IMG/VR virus record: IMGVR_UViG_3300006923_000013
Span: 21,788-85,787 of that record
DNA length: 64,000 nt
Origin: a virus
Direction: 5' to 3' (one strand)
In this document: one piece after another, positions 56,073-63,129 of the stretch
Numbering within the stretch: position 1 is the stretch's first letter
Layout: every line of letters begins with the position of its first letter
Notes under the pieces: model-generated
Database searches by the model: none
What the model was told of the DNA's origin: nothing
What the model saw: only the letters and a program-made list of their open reading frames with translations
Program-made: the position numbers and the translations under genes

Positions 56073-58124
56073 TTATTTTCGCGCAAACATATTGTTCATG
56101 TTGTTTACTAGAAACTCAGAAGCAGCATTTCTATATGGCTCTTTCTTTATTTCTCGTCCATATTCTTCTTCTACGCAAAACATAAGTTGCATAAAAGACA
56201 TCACCCTGTCAAAGTTACCTTCTCGATGATATAGTATGAGCTCTTCTAATAACGCTGGGGATGGTATCAGGTCCATATTATATATAGGTGTACCGTCTAC
56301 ATTCTCTCCTCTTTTGGTCCACAGCCATCTAAGTATGAACTTCTCCCCTGCATCTTTAAGCTTATCATTCATATGACATCCCTTTATACGTGATACTGTA
56401 GAATTGGTTATAACCTTAGATATAACGTTATCTGGTTGATCTGCCAATAGATGGAGTTTACCTACCCGTTTAAAGTAACTTAATACTTCTCCACGATCAT
56501 TCTCGTACATTATCTCACAACCTCCATAATATTCAGATAATAATTCAAGGTTCCTGTTATAGATCTCAATACTATCTGGTCTTCCTACATACTCTGCTAC
56601 GATCTCATCGTATCCGTAGTCGAATTTCTGATATGTTTTATATACATACGCAGAGTTAAGTGATTTACTTCCTGATTTATCAAATGCCACGGGATCCAGT
56701 CCTATTTTGAAGAGACCATGTGGAATCTCTTCAGGTGGATGTTGGTACACAACTACACATCCATCCTGAGGGTCATTGGCTCTGTGTGGAAATTTATCCA
56801 TCGGATATAACTTCTTTTCAAGATCTGGACGGAAACGAACCTCTCCTTCTTTTTCAAAAAGGGTCCCAGGTGTTGCTAATTTCTTATATCTGTTATCAGA
56901 TTTTAACTTCGCCAGTACGTTGTATAACTCTATTGCAGGAAATACAGCTCCTTCATTTCTAAGGAAAGCTTCCTTAGGAGTATGAGGGTGCTGGGTCACC
57001 ATCATATTATAGGCTTTCGGATCTGCTTTTTTCTTTGATTCCCGTTCCAGATCTATATCCGATATGGCCTCGGCACGCATAGCATTACCCGCTTTATCTA
57101 TAAAAGGTTCCCTGAACCAGGCGTCATCTACAAACCATCCCGCCTCTCCAACAGCAGACTCATCGTATATATTCTCATAACTACGGAGTCCGTAGGAACT
57201 CGGGTTATAGAACATAGCCTCGAAGTCAGCATTTGTTCCATTCTTACTATTACCTCCTGTTCCATATAGTATAGGAATACCGATCATGATATTACCATCC
57301 TTAAAGAGTGGGTAGGATCTCTGATATGCCTGCATAAGTCCAGGCCAATCTCCTGCTTCCTCAAAAAGCATGCGTTCTGCTGTACGTCCTACAGATTTCT
57401 GTGGTGCATCTTTAAATGACAAGGCAAGAATCTCGGATTTGTACCCTTTATCTATATTTACACCAGAATAAGGATCCTTCTCTACATATCCAGCTTTGAT
57501 GTGATCCTGGCGATCTGTAAGTGTTCCTTTTACCCAATCAGTATTCTCATTAATGAAATTTATCATATTCTTGGCCATTTCCATTGTATTGGCCCAGAAT
57601 GTTTTTTCATATGCGGCGAGTATTGATACAGAGAACGGAAAGTAATGATACTTCCACGCCATACCGAATGCATTCTTATAAGAAAATCCTTTACGTCTTG
57701 CTTTTACAACTATCATTCCCTCGCCAGCAAGCTCCGCAGCTTCCAGCTCATGGTACCAATAGTAGTCCATATCCAAGAACTTAGGGAATGTATCGATCTT
57801 ACGATCTCTTTTCCCATCGTTAATAGTAGCAAGTATCCTACCGAAATTAAGATAAGCATAATGCTCACCAGTAATTCGGACACCACCAATAGTATGCCCA
57901 TTCCTACACCTAGTTTCTTGCTCATCCCAATATTCTATATATTCACTGGTCCCATCAGGGGCACCTGTGTAATAGCCATGACGCAAAAAATGTTTCGCAT
58001 CAAGGCTGAATAACTCTGTATTTATAAATTTTAGGTACTCCTGACCCGTGTGTCTTACAGGACTTTCCAGTTTAGGGTCAAGTAGACTCCATTTCTCCGC
58101 ACATATTATCTTCTTATCACTCAT
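56073..58124 (-). CDS. terL: Large terminase subunit
   Basis: 683 residues. The ATPase part has a Walker-A-like KARRKGFSYK (141-150) with the preceding MIVV strand, and Walker B MLFEE (252-256, catalytic Glu 256). The nuclease part begins with the strand KIGLDPVAFD (D477), with further acidic candidates in IMYENDRGE (E541, D543). This is the expected two-domain packaging motor that cuts concatemers and pumps DNA through the portal. The start overlaps the upstream stop as ATGA. No intein or split is visible. The variant Walker A (RRKG in place of GKS/T) is common in phage terminases. Confidence 0.92.
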   Translation of the reverse strand: MSDKKIICAEKWSLLDPKLESPVRHTGQEYLKFINTELFSLDAKHFLRHGYYTGAPDGTSEYIEYWDEQETRCRNGHTIGGVRITGEHYAYLNFGRILATINDGKRDRKIDTFPKFLDMDYYWYHELEAAELAGEGMIVVKARRKGFSYKNAFGMAWKYHYFPFSVSILAAYEKTFWANTMEMAKNMINFINENTDWVKGTLTDRQDHIKAGYVEKDPYSGVNIDKGYKSEILALSFKDAPQKSVGRTAERMLFEEAGDWPGLMQAYQRSYPLFKDGNIMIGIPILYGTGGNSKNGTNADFEAMFYNPSSYGLRSYENIYDESAVGEAGWFVDDAWFREPFIDKAGNAMRAEAISDIDLERESKKKADPKAYNMMVTQHPHTPKEAFLRNEGAVFPAIELYNVLAKLKSDNRYKKLATPGTLFEKEGEVRFRPDLEKKLYPMDKFPHRANDPQDGCVVVYQHPPEEIPHGLFKIGLDPVAFDKSGSKSLNSAYVYKTYQKFDYGYDEIVAEYVGRPDSIEIYNRNLELLSEYYGGCEIMYENDRGEVLSYFKRVGKLHLLADQPDNVISKVITNSTVSRIKGCHMNDKLKDAGEKFILRWLWTKRGENVDGTPIYNMDLIPSPALLEELILYHREGNFDRVMSFMQLMFCVEEEYGREIKKEPYRNAASEFLVNNMNNMFARK

Positions 58125-58414
58125 TCAGAGTTCCTAAGCATAAATTCCAATACGCTTGATATTCTAAGATCTTCCTGGGCTATTTTTAGTTGCCCACATT
58201 TCTCAAACTCCTCTAAACCAGCGTAGTAATCTATAACTTTCTGTATAGGTTCCTTAGTATCATGCATATCTGGTAACCAGAATCCATCTTCGTTATCTTC
58301 CAGTTCCTCTACAGTAAGTCTTCCAGTAAGCAGCCGATATGCGTTATCCATCGCTTCGTGCATACTTCTATTATCAGCTTCTATCTTATATAGTTCACTA
58401 TTTTCCTTGTCCAT
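58121..58414 (-). CDS. Small acidic protein upstream of terminase
   Basis: 97 residues, helical and acidic (EADNRSMHEAMDNAYRLLTG, EELEDNEDGFWLPDM). It overlaps terL as ATGA and the basic 43-residue gene by 17 bases. Its position would suit a small terminase or packaging accessory factor, but it shows no helix-turn-helix, so that is speculation. Such short acidic proteins in front of terL are common in Bacteroidetes phages as I recall. Confidence 0.6.
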   Translation of the reverse strand: MDKENSELYKIEADNRSMHEAMDNAYRLLTGRLTVEELEDNEDGFWLPDMHDTKEPIQKVIDYYAGLEEFEKCGQLKIAQEDLRISSVLEFMLRNSE

Positions 58415-58529
58415 TGTATGGTTTTTTATAGTTTTTAGACTTTACACTTATAGACGTACGAGTCTTAGAGTGTATGCCCTTTCTTTTCTTCTTTGCCTTA
58501 ATATAGCCATCTTCTTCTCTACTGTTCAT
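58398..58529 (-). CDS. 43-residue highly basic protein
   Basis: The ATG at 58529 overlaps the preceding stop as ATGA. The product (MNSREEDGYIKAKKKRKGIH at its start) is almost half Lys, Arg and Ser and ends NYKKPYNGQGK. I recall a similar GIHxKT...SKNYKKxYxGQGK pattern in small proteins of Bacteroides phages next to terminase genes. It is likely disordered and nucleic-acid binding. Function unknown. Confidence 0.6.
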   Translation of the reverse strand: MNSREEDGYIKAKKKRKGIHSKTRTSISVKSKNYKKPYNGQGK

Positions 58530-59125
58530 ATGTCCTTACTTTCTATAAGTGTATATGTAAATTTATTACCCCATATACCTGAGCTTCTATTAACTAACTC
58601 CATGAAGTGTTTAAAATCTTCGTTGTTTGCCAATACCTGGCAGCCTGCGGACCACCTATCTATCTGAGAGCTGGTTCCCCATTTATTTGCTCTGTGAATA
58701 TTTATACCGAATGTGCTTTTATCCTGTATACTATCCGTATTTAGATCATATTCATCATCTAGATCCTTATCTCTATATACCTTCAGTTTTCCTACTTGTC
58801 TTAAAGCAGTATATTTACCTTGATGTTGCCCTATAGCATGGGAACCTCTATACTGTCCTGGGACGAGAATCGCTACGCCGTCAGGGTTTAATAGATTTTC
58901 TGCCCAATGGAGTCCAGGGTCTGTTGTTGCAGGATATTCGTAATAATGCCATTGTTCTTCGGTCTTGAAACTCAATGTCACCAGATCATCAAACTTATTT
59001 GTAATGGAATCCCCAGTTTCTGAGTTTCGTATTCCTACAATATTCATATTGTAATCTCCATTTTCGAACCATTTATACCCGAGGTTCTTAACTGCTTTTT
59101 CTATTAAATATTTAGTGTATTTCAT
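58526..59125 (-). CDS. L,D-transpeptidase (YkuD)-like enzyme, possible endolysin
   Basis: 199 residues. H144 in INIHRANKWG and S159-A-G-C162 in DRWSAGCQVLAN match the HxxN...SxGC catalytic signature of YkuD-type L,D-transpeptidases, with Cys162 as nucleophile and His144 as its partner. Upstream strands (DGVAILVPGQYRGSHAIGQH) complete the beta fold. There is no signal peptide or membrane segment, so the protein would be cytoplasmic until a holin opens the membrane. The family remodels or hydrolyses peptidoglycan cross-links; in phages a lysis role is plausible. It is about 21 kb away from the holin-like genes but in the same direction. Confidence 0.75.
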   Translation of the reverse strand: MKYTKYLIEKAVKNLGYKWFENGDYNMNIVGIRNSETGDSITNKFDDLVTLSFKTEEQWHYYEYPATTDPGLHWAENLLNPDGVAILVPGQYRGSHAIGQHQGKYTALRQVGKLKVYRDKDLDDEYDLNTDSIQDKSTFGINIHRANKWGTSSQIDRWSAGCQVLANNEDFKHFMELVNRSSGIWGNKFTYTLIESKDI

Positions 59126-59126
59126 A

Positions 59127-59684
59127 TCAGTTCTTAAGTCTTGGATCCTCGCGGTTCCCTTTTCGTCTTTGGCCCCTTATGCTGGTAGCCTTTGTTATTT
59201 CCTTTTCTATACTATCTCTTACCATGTTAAGAGAGTCCACTATCCCACCTATAGACTTTAATGCGTTTGTTACATCAGATGGTTTATATATAGGCTTGTC
59301 ATTCTTATCTCTCTCATTAAGATCTACAGCTTCTAAGTAGTCTGTAAGCTTATGTACAGTTGTAACTGCTGAAGCGAGTAGTCCCATTGTAGGAGTACGT
59401 TGTAGAAGTTGATATTTCTTTAAAGCTTCTCCCATTAAAGGATCGGGCTTAAATTTAGGATCCTTCATAAAGTCACTGGCTACAGTACTTTCCAAACTGT
59501 TAGGCGTCAGTGAAGTTCTATAAGGGGATCTGTAATCTGCGATAAAATATATATAAGAAAGCTCTCGTGTTGCACGGAGCTTTTCTTTTGTTTTATCTCG
59601 TTTCCATAAAGCCTGAAACTCTGGTACTAGCAGAGCTTCAGGTTTTATAATTACGTTACGATCTTTAAAATCGAATAGTGTCAT
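59127..59684 (-). CDS. Unknown helical protein
   Basis: 185 residues, basic, mostly helical (MLFDFKDRNV-type start in the order MTLFDFKDRNVIIKPEALLV). A central part, YQLLQRTPTMGLLASAVTTV, is hydrophobic but too mixed for a membrane span. The C terminus is strongly basic (RGQRRKGNREDPRLKN), suggesting nucleic-acid contact. It lies between the GroES-like and L,D-transpeptidase-like genes with TAATG coupling. I recognise no family. Confidence 0.6.
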   Translation of the reverse strand: MTLFDFKDRNVIIKPEALLVPEFQALWKRDKTKEKLRATRELSYIYFIADYRSPYRTSLTPNSLESTVASDFMKDPKFKPDPLMGEALKKYQLLQRTPTMGLLASAVTTVHKLTDYLEAVDLNERDKNDKPIYKPSDVTNALKSIGGIVDSLNMVRDSIEKEITKATSIRGQRRKGNREDPRLKN

Positions 59685-59977
59685 TACTTAAACTTTCCAA
59701 AAAGACTGGTCTCTCTGAATACATGATATACTTTCTTACCTATAGCTACAGGAGTTCCCCCATGAGGAGGGATCATAATTTCATCTCCTATATTAAAATC
59801 CTCTACTAAAGGTCCTTTATGCAATACAGTAGCATATACCACTGCATTCATCTCCAGCGCGTCCTTTTCGGAAATTTCAATTCCAGAGTCTGTTGTCGTA
59901 CTGGGCAAGACGATATCTACTAAAAGATTATTAGCTACCATCTCTATATCCTTTACACTTTTTTTCTTCATGTTCAT
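59684..59977 (-). CDS. GroES-like co-chaperonin
   Basis: 97 residues, the size of bacterial Cpn10. Features fit the fold: an N-terminal strand (NNLLVDIVLP), then TTTDSGIEISEKD in the place of the mobile loop region, a central VVYATVLHKGPLVEDF, then NIGDEIMIPPHGGTPVAIGK, matching the GDxVxxxxxxGxxV core, and a final strand. Phage co-chaperonins such as T4 gp31 replace host GroES so that GroEL can fold the capsid protein. Two close starts (59977 and 59971) are possible. The gene lies at the head of the morphogenesis genes, which agrees with that role. Confidence 0.75.
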   Translation of the reverse strand: MNMKKKSVKDIEMVANNLLVDIVLPSTTTDSGIEISEKDALEMNAVVYATVLHKGPLVEDFNIGDEIMIPPHGGTPVAIGKKVYHVFRETSLFGKFK

Positions 59978-59986
59978 GTTTTATTA

Positions 59987-60337
59987 TTACCACTTACCCT
60001 TAGGGCATTCTTTATCTGGAGCGAAAGTATTTGCAGGGAATGCACATCCGCATTCTCCACATTTATATCCTTCGTATAATTCTTCAGCGCTTTTAGCAGT
60101 TTCTTCTGAAACCTTAAATCGTGTTCTCACAACTTTATCTGGATCTCCAGGTTTAGCGCCAGGTATTAATCTATTAACGAATTTAAACAGTCCCGACTTT
60201 TCTAAAAGAGGACATGTTTTACATACTTCTGCTCTAGCTTCTGCTAGTTCTAAAAGTTCTTTAGGTACCTGGGCGGCAGATCTACATGCTTTGATGTAGT
60301 TACTCCAACCGTCTTTCATGTTTTTTAGATCTCCCAT
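59987..60337 (-). CDS. Zinc-ribbon-like protein
   Basis: 116 residues. CKTCPLLE near residue 39 and CGECGCAFPANT near 93, with a further Cys in KECPKGKW at the end, give the ligands for one or two zinc sites. The segment between (VVRTRFKVSEETAKSAEELY) is helical. Proteins of this layout recur in Bacteroidetes phages without known function as far as I recall. The start is TAATG-coupled to the gene at 60337. A transcription or assembly factor is possible. Confidence 0.65.
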   Translation of the reverse strand: MGDLKNMKDGWSNYIKACRSAAQVPKELLELAEARAEVCKTCPLLEKSGLFKFVNRLIPGAKPGDPDKVVRTRFKVSEETAKSAEELYEGYKCGECGCAFPANTFAPDKECPKGKW

Positions 60338-60702
60338 TATGGTATAAGTGTACTAACGCTTGTACCATCCCACTGTACAAGTGACTGATCATAAGTAGAC
60401 ATATCTATCATCTCCATTCTATGTGGATACAGAGGTTCCGCAGGATCTATTACCTCTCGGTCTGCAAGCATTAATGCCTCTTCGGAAGAAATATGGCCAA
60501 GCTTAAGAAGTCTGAACAGTGTAGCTGTTATTTGCTTCTCTCGATCCTTGATCTCAGCTATTCTCTTTTCTGCCTCGGCGGATGGATTTATCCATTGGGT
60601 GCCTACTTCTTTCAGCGCTTTATCCCATTCTTCCATACTTCTTCTATTTGTGATCATTTTAATATCTTTATTCATATTAGATGTATTCATCGAATTTTCC
60701 AT
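60337..60702 (-). CDS. Unknown small helical protein
   Basis: Up to 121 residues. Three ATGs compete: 60702 (A-rich leader), 60690 and 60675, the last one base past the upstream stop (TAAtATG). The shared core (RRSMEEWDKALKEVGTQWIN, then AEKRIAEIKDREKQITATLF) is helical and charged; the end is GTSVSTLIP. No domain recognised. It overlaps the CxxC protein upstream by 26 bases if the longest form is used. Confidence 0.5.
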   Translation of the reverse strand: MENSMNTSNMNKDIKMITNRRSMEEWDKALKEVGTQWINPSAEAEKRIAEIKDREKQITATLFRLLKLGHISSEEALMLADREVIDPAEPLYPHRMEMIDMSTYDQSLVQWDGTSVSTLIP

Positions 60703-60880
60703 TTTTAATATCTTCTACCATATCTTTGAAGTGTCCCTTCTTCCAGACAGTGAAACCTTCTTCTTTTCCACCCAGAACTACCTCATCGAGGTCTTTATGG
60801 ATAGAAATAGAGGGACAGGTCTTACATGTTTTACAGAATGTGATCTTTAGTGATCTAGCGGCGGAGTTATCATCATCCAT
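60677..60880 (-). CDS. Small protein with CxxCxxC motif
   Basis: 67 residues. FCKTCKTCPSISI holds Cys16, Cys19 and Cys22, suggesting metal binding, perhaps with a partner since no fourth ligand is obvious. The C-terminal half (FTVWKKGHFKDMVEDIKNGK) is helical. It overlaps the upstream gene by eight bases. Function unknown. Confidence 0.5.
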   Translation of the reverse strand: MDDDNSAARSLKITFCKTCKTCPSISIHKDLDEVVLGGKEEGFTVWKKGHFKDMVEDIKNGKFDEYI

Positions 60881-61121
60881 TAGCTGTTGCTTTCAGTGCG
60901 GTCATTAAAAGATCTTCTACCTCTTTACGCTGCTTGGCAGTAAATAAAGGAGTTACATTATCTCCTCCGATAGCAAGTGCTCCCATTAGAGTATGTGCCT
61001 TCTTTACTTCGAGCTCTATGAGAGCTGCTCGTTTATTAAATTCATGAGCCTCGATCTGTTCGGCTGTCATCATCGGAACCCCACTTGGTTGTCCGTTACT
61101 CTGAGCTTGGTATTCGTCCAT
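60873..61121 (-). CDS. Unknown small helical protein
   Basis: 82 residues. After a Gln/Ser/Gly-rich start it is mostly helix (TAEQIEAHEFNKRAALIELE, then AKQRKEVEDLLMTALKATAN). Acidic and probably oligomeric. The start is TAATG on the upstream stop. No motif recognised. Confidence 0.5.
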   Translation of the reverse strand: MDEYQAQSNGQPSGVPMMTAEQIEAHEFNKRAALIELEVKKAHTLMGALAIGGDNVTPLFTAKQRKEVEDLLMTALKATANG

Positions 61122-61339
61122 TATTTTAATTTAGTTAATTGTTCAATAATTCTTTCTCTGTTACCTAGTTTTCTAGATACAGCTAGCATTTCTATTGCTA
61201 GATGGTTGTGTGAGAGAGGTGTTCGATACTTCTCTTCCACCAGATTAGTTGCAAGTCCTTCCAGTTCCCCTTGAAGTATAGCTTTCTCTTTACTGTAGTG
61301 TTCGAGGGCCTTATCTATTTTCTCTGCCTTGCTTTCCAT
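61121..61339 (-). CDS. Unknown coiled-coil protein
   Basis: 72 residues, Lys/Glu-rich, predicted helical throughout (AEKIDKALEHYSKEKAILQG, then RKLGNRERIIEQLTKLK). It overlaps the HU-like gene by 25 bases and couples to the next by TAATG. Unknown role. Confidence 0.5.
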   Translation of the reverse strand: MESKAEKIDKALEHYSKEKAILQGELEGLATNLVEEKYRTPLSHNHLAIEMLAVSRKLGNRERIIEQLTKLK

Positions 61340-61617
61340 AATCTTGTTATTTCAATTGTTCCTTTTTCTCTGTCCAGTTTGCCACTTCTTATATTTTTTA
61401 TCAGTGATCGTATAAGACTATCCAGTCTTGCTTTCTTTGCTCTGAACGTGCCAAAGTTATGTAATAAAACATTATCCAGCAAACCATCGGTCATAATGCT
61501 GCTTACATAATTAAACTGGTGCCGCACAACATATTCTACAAGAGGTCTAGGTATTCCCAGGTCCTTGGCTATTTTATCATAGCCCTCTTCCATAGTCTTG
61601 TCCTTCTTACCCGCCAT
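61315..61617 (-). CDS. HU/IHF-like DNA-binding protein
   Basis: 100 residues. The order of elements is that of HU: helices YDKIAKDLGIPRPLVEYVVR and FNYVSSIMTDGL, then the strand VLLHNFGTFRAKKA with NFGTF at 54-58 in place of the usual GFGTF, then a basic arm and tail (IRSLIKNIRSGKLD). HU/IHF proteins bend DNA; crAss-like phages encode IHF-like subunits that may be packaged or act in packaging and transcription. The arm is shorter or altered compared with HU, so DNA contacts may differ. TAATG coupling to the upstream gene at 61617. Confidence 0.7.
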   Translation of the reverse strand: MAGKKDKTMEEGYDKIAKDLGIPRPLVEYVVRHQFNYVSSIMTDGLLDNVLLHNFGTFRAKKARLDSLIRSLIKNIRSGKLDREKGTIEITRLWKARQRK

Positions 61618-61982
61618 TATCCCGTTATATTGAATTGAAATACGAGTTCGACCTGACCTTTTCCTTCTGGTACGTTTATCTTAGGGTTCAGTTTCAACTG
61701 ACCAGTCTTCGGATCATTGAGAAGAACTCCTTTACGCTTGAAGTATTTTATATAATTATCCAGATTGGAATAACTCTTGAATCCGAATTTCTTACGCACA
61801 AAGCTTCTCGCCTGGGTCCCAAATCTATCATCTCGTGCCAGATCTCCCTCCAATTCCATAAAGGCCGCTAGGATGTCCATTTCACGCTGTGTGAGAGGAT
61901 CAGGGAGAATCACATTCACAAGTTTCAGGTACTTCGGTAGGAAGTCCTTCTTCTTAAGTGTTTCTTTCTTTAATCTTTTCAT
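61617..61982 (-). CDS. Probable DNA-binding protein (winged-helix-like)
   Basis: 121 residues, basic at the N terminus (MKRLKKETLKKKDFLPKYLK). LTQREMDILAAFMELEGDLA, then a RKKFGFKSYSNLDNYIKYFK recognition-like segment and KRKGVLLNDPKTGQL wing, fit a helix-turn-helix or winged-helix layout. A regulator or packaging factor is plausible. Its 29-base overlap with the upstream gene suggests joint translation. The fold is inferred by eye only. Confidence 0.6.
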   Translation of the reverse strand: MKRLKKETLKKKDFLPKYLKLVNVILPDPLTQREMDILAAFMELEGDLARDDRFGTQARSFVRKKFGFKSYSNLDNYIKYFKRKGVLLNDPKTGQLKLNPKINVPEGKGQVELVFQFNITG

Positions 61983-62148
61983 TTTCTAAAATTTCTCCTG
62001 CGCCTTTAAATACTTGATACATAGACACAGCTTGTTCTTTTCTTCCCTCATCCAACATCATCTGTATAAAGCGATGTTGATTCTCTACGGTATTATTATT
62101 CCACTTCTGCATCACCGCCAGTAGTACCGTCAATAGTAATTCTCCCAT
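61954..62148 (-). CDS. Unknown small helical protein
   Basis: 64 residues. A hydrophobic start (MGELLLTVLLAVMQKWNNN) is too short to be sure of a membrane span; the rest is helical (DEGRKEQAVSMYQVFKGAGE). It overlaps the next gene by 29 bases. Function unknown. Confidence 0.5.
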   Translation of the reverse strand: MGELLLTVLLAVMQKWNNNTVENQHRFIQMMLDEGRKEQAVSMYQVFKGAGEILENEKIKERNT

Positions 62149-62159
62149 TGAACAATTCT

Positions 62160-62480
62160 TTACTTAACATTGTATAAACTGTAATTAAGAGTTAATTCTT
62201 CACCTACTTTAATGTGACGAATAGTTTTAATATATCTAAAATCTGTAGTTAAATATGCTTTAAGATTAGGAGTATCAGAATGGTTTATAAATCCTCCAAG
62301 AGGAGTTCTAATAAACTTATTTTTAAATCTTTCATCATATACATGACTTATTCCTAGATTTTCTCCTACAGGAAGTTCTTCCTCGGTAAATAATCCTAAG
62401 CCTTCTATTTTAGATGGTTTTATTGTAAGCCTTTCATCTAAAGGCGTGTAATATTTAACATTATTTAATTTCGGTTTCAT
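62160..62480 (-). CDS. SET-domain protein (putative lysine methyltransferase)
   Basis: 106 residues from the ATG at 62480; a TTG five codons upstream is possible. It has the compact SET signature: an early KIEGLGLFTEEELPVGENLG segment (SxxxGxGLF type), then FINHSDTPNL with the NHS motif at 66-68 that binds S-adenosylmethionine, and GEELTLNYSLY from residue 93 that supplies the catalytic Tyr. SET proteins methylate lysines of proteins. As the first gene of the leftward convoy, behind a TAnnTTTG box, it may be expressed early in the late programme. Its target could be host RNA polymerase, ribosome or a phage HU-like protein; that is speculation. Confidence 0.75.
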   Translation of the reverse strand: MKPKLNNVKYYTPLDERLTIKPSKIEGLGLFTEEELPVGENLGISHVYDERFKNKFIRTPLGGFINHSDTPNLKAYLTTDFRYIKTIRHIKVGEELTLNYSLYNVK

Positions 62481-63129
62481 TTGAGACGATTGCAAGTGAT
62501 AATATTAATAAGCATTCCATTTTCTGTATGTTATAGCACAAATATATACAATTATTATGAAACCGTAATATTTGTCCAGTATTTTAAGTAATAAACTGGA
62601 CATTCGTGTACACGATCAAGCACGGGCACCTATAGTAATGTAAACCAGTAGGTGGACTTATTCCAGTGAATGTAAACCATTCCGTTTACTTCCTCCTCCC
62701 CCTTGCCCTAAGTTCAGGGAGTTTATTTTCTTTCGCACAGCACCAAATCCCCCTCCCCGAAATTTTTTTGTGCTGTTGCAAGGTCCCATACACCTGAGAG
62801 ATATATCTCAGGTAGCGCATACGCTTTTGTATCGTAAATGTTGATAGTTGTCTATCGTTGCTGTATCTAATATTATACAGCCTAAGACGTAGTGGCGCTG
62901 AGTCATATCCTTGATTCTCGTGTCAGCGTATCCCGTTTTATCGGTGGATTACAAATCTACGGAAAATAATTATTATAAAATTTTTTTATCAAAAAAAAAT
63001 CTTTGTGTGGTCGATTCGTTGATCCTACATAAATCAAACTCCCCTACTAAACTTTGGTGGGAAACGTCCCCCGCCAGGTGCACTTAGCATCGAAAAGCAA
63101 CTGTGCTTGGGACATTGCAACAGTACTGT
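62481..63129. promoter_or_regulatory. Divergent intergenic region with hairpin cluster and AT-rich tract
   Basis: No convincing gene. Inverted repeats: TGTCCAGT 62573-62580/62595-62602; CACCTA 62627-62632/62649-62654; GTAAAC 62672-62677/62684-62689; ACAGCAC 62737-62743/62770-62776; ACCTGAGA 62792-62799/62806-62813; GATAG 62843-62847/62852-62856; CTGTAT 62861-62866/62875-62880; CGCTGA 62896-62901/62923-62928. AATGTAAACCA is directly repeated at 62637 and 62669, 32 bases apart. A strongly AT-rich tract covers 62963-63003. GTCCC and GCAC pairs frame 63066-63112. This could hold divergent promoters, hairpin promoters for the virion RNA polymerase, or a replication origin. Confidence 0.6.
62539..62546 (-). 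promoter_or_regulatory. Candidate -7 promoter box at the head of the leftward convoy
   Basis: The minus strand reads TATATTTG, matching TAnnTTTG, 58 bases upstream of the SET-gene ATG and next to an 8-bp inverted repeat at 62573-62602. Good position for the main late promoter; no clear -33 box. Confidence 0.4.

Noticed and set aside
62481-63129. tRNA or tmRNA gene in the divergent region or in 63481-63758
   Set aside because: No cloverleaf with a T-loop GTTCRA sequence and CCA-compatible acceptor could be built; the stems found do not form a tRNA-like domain.
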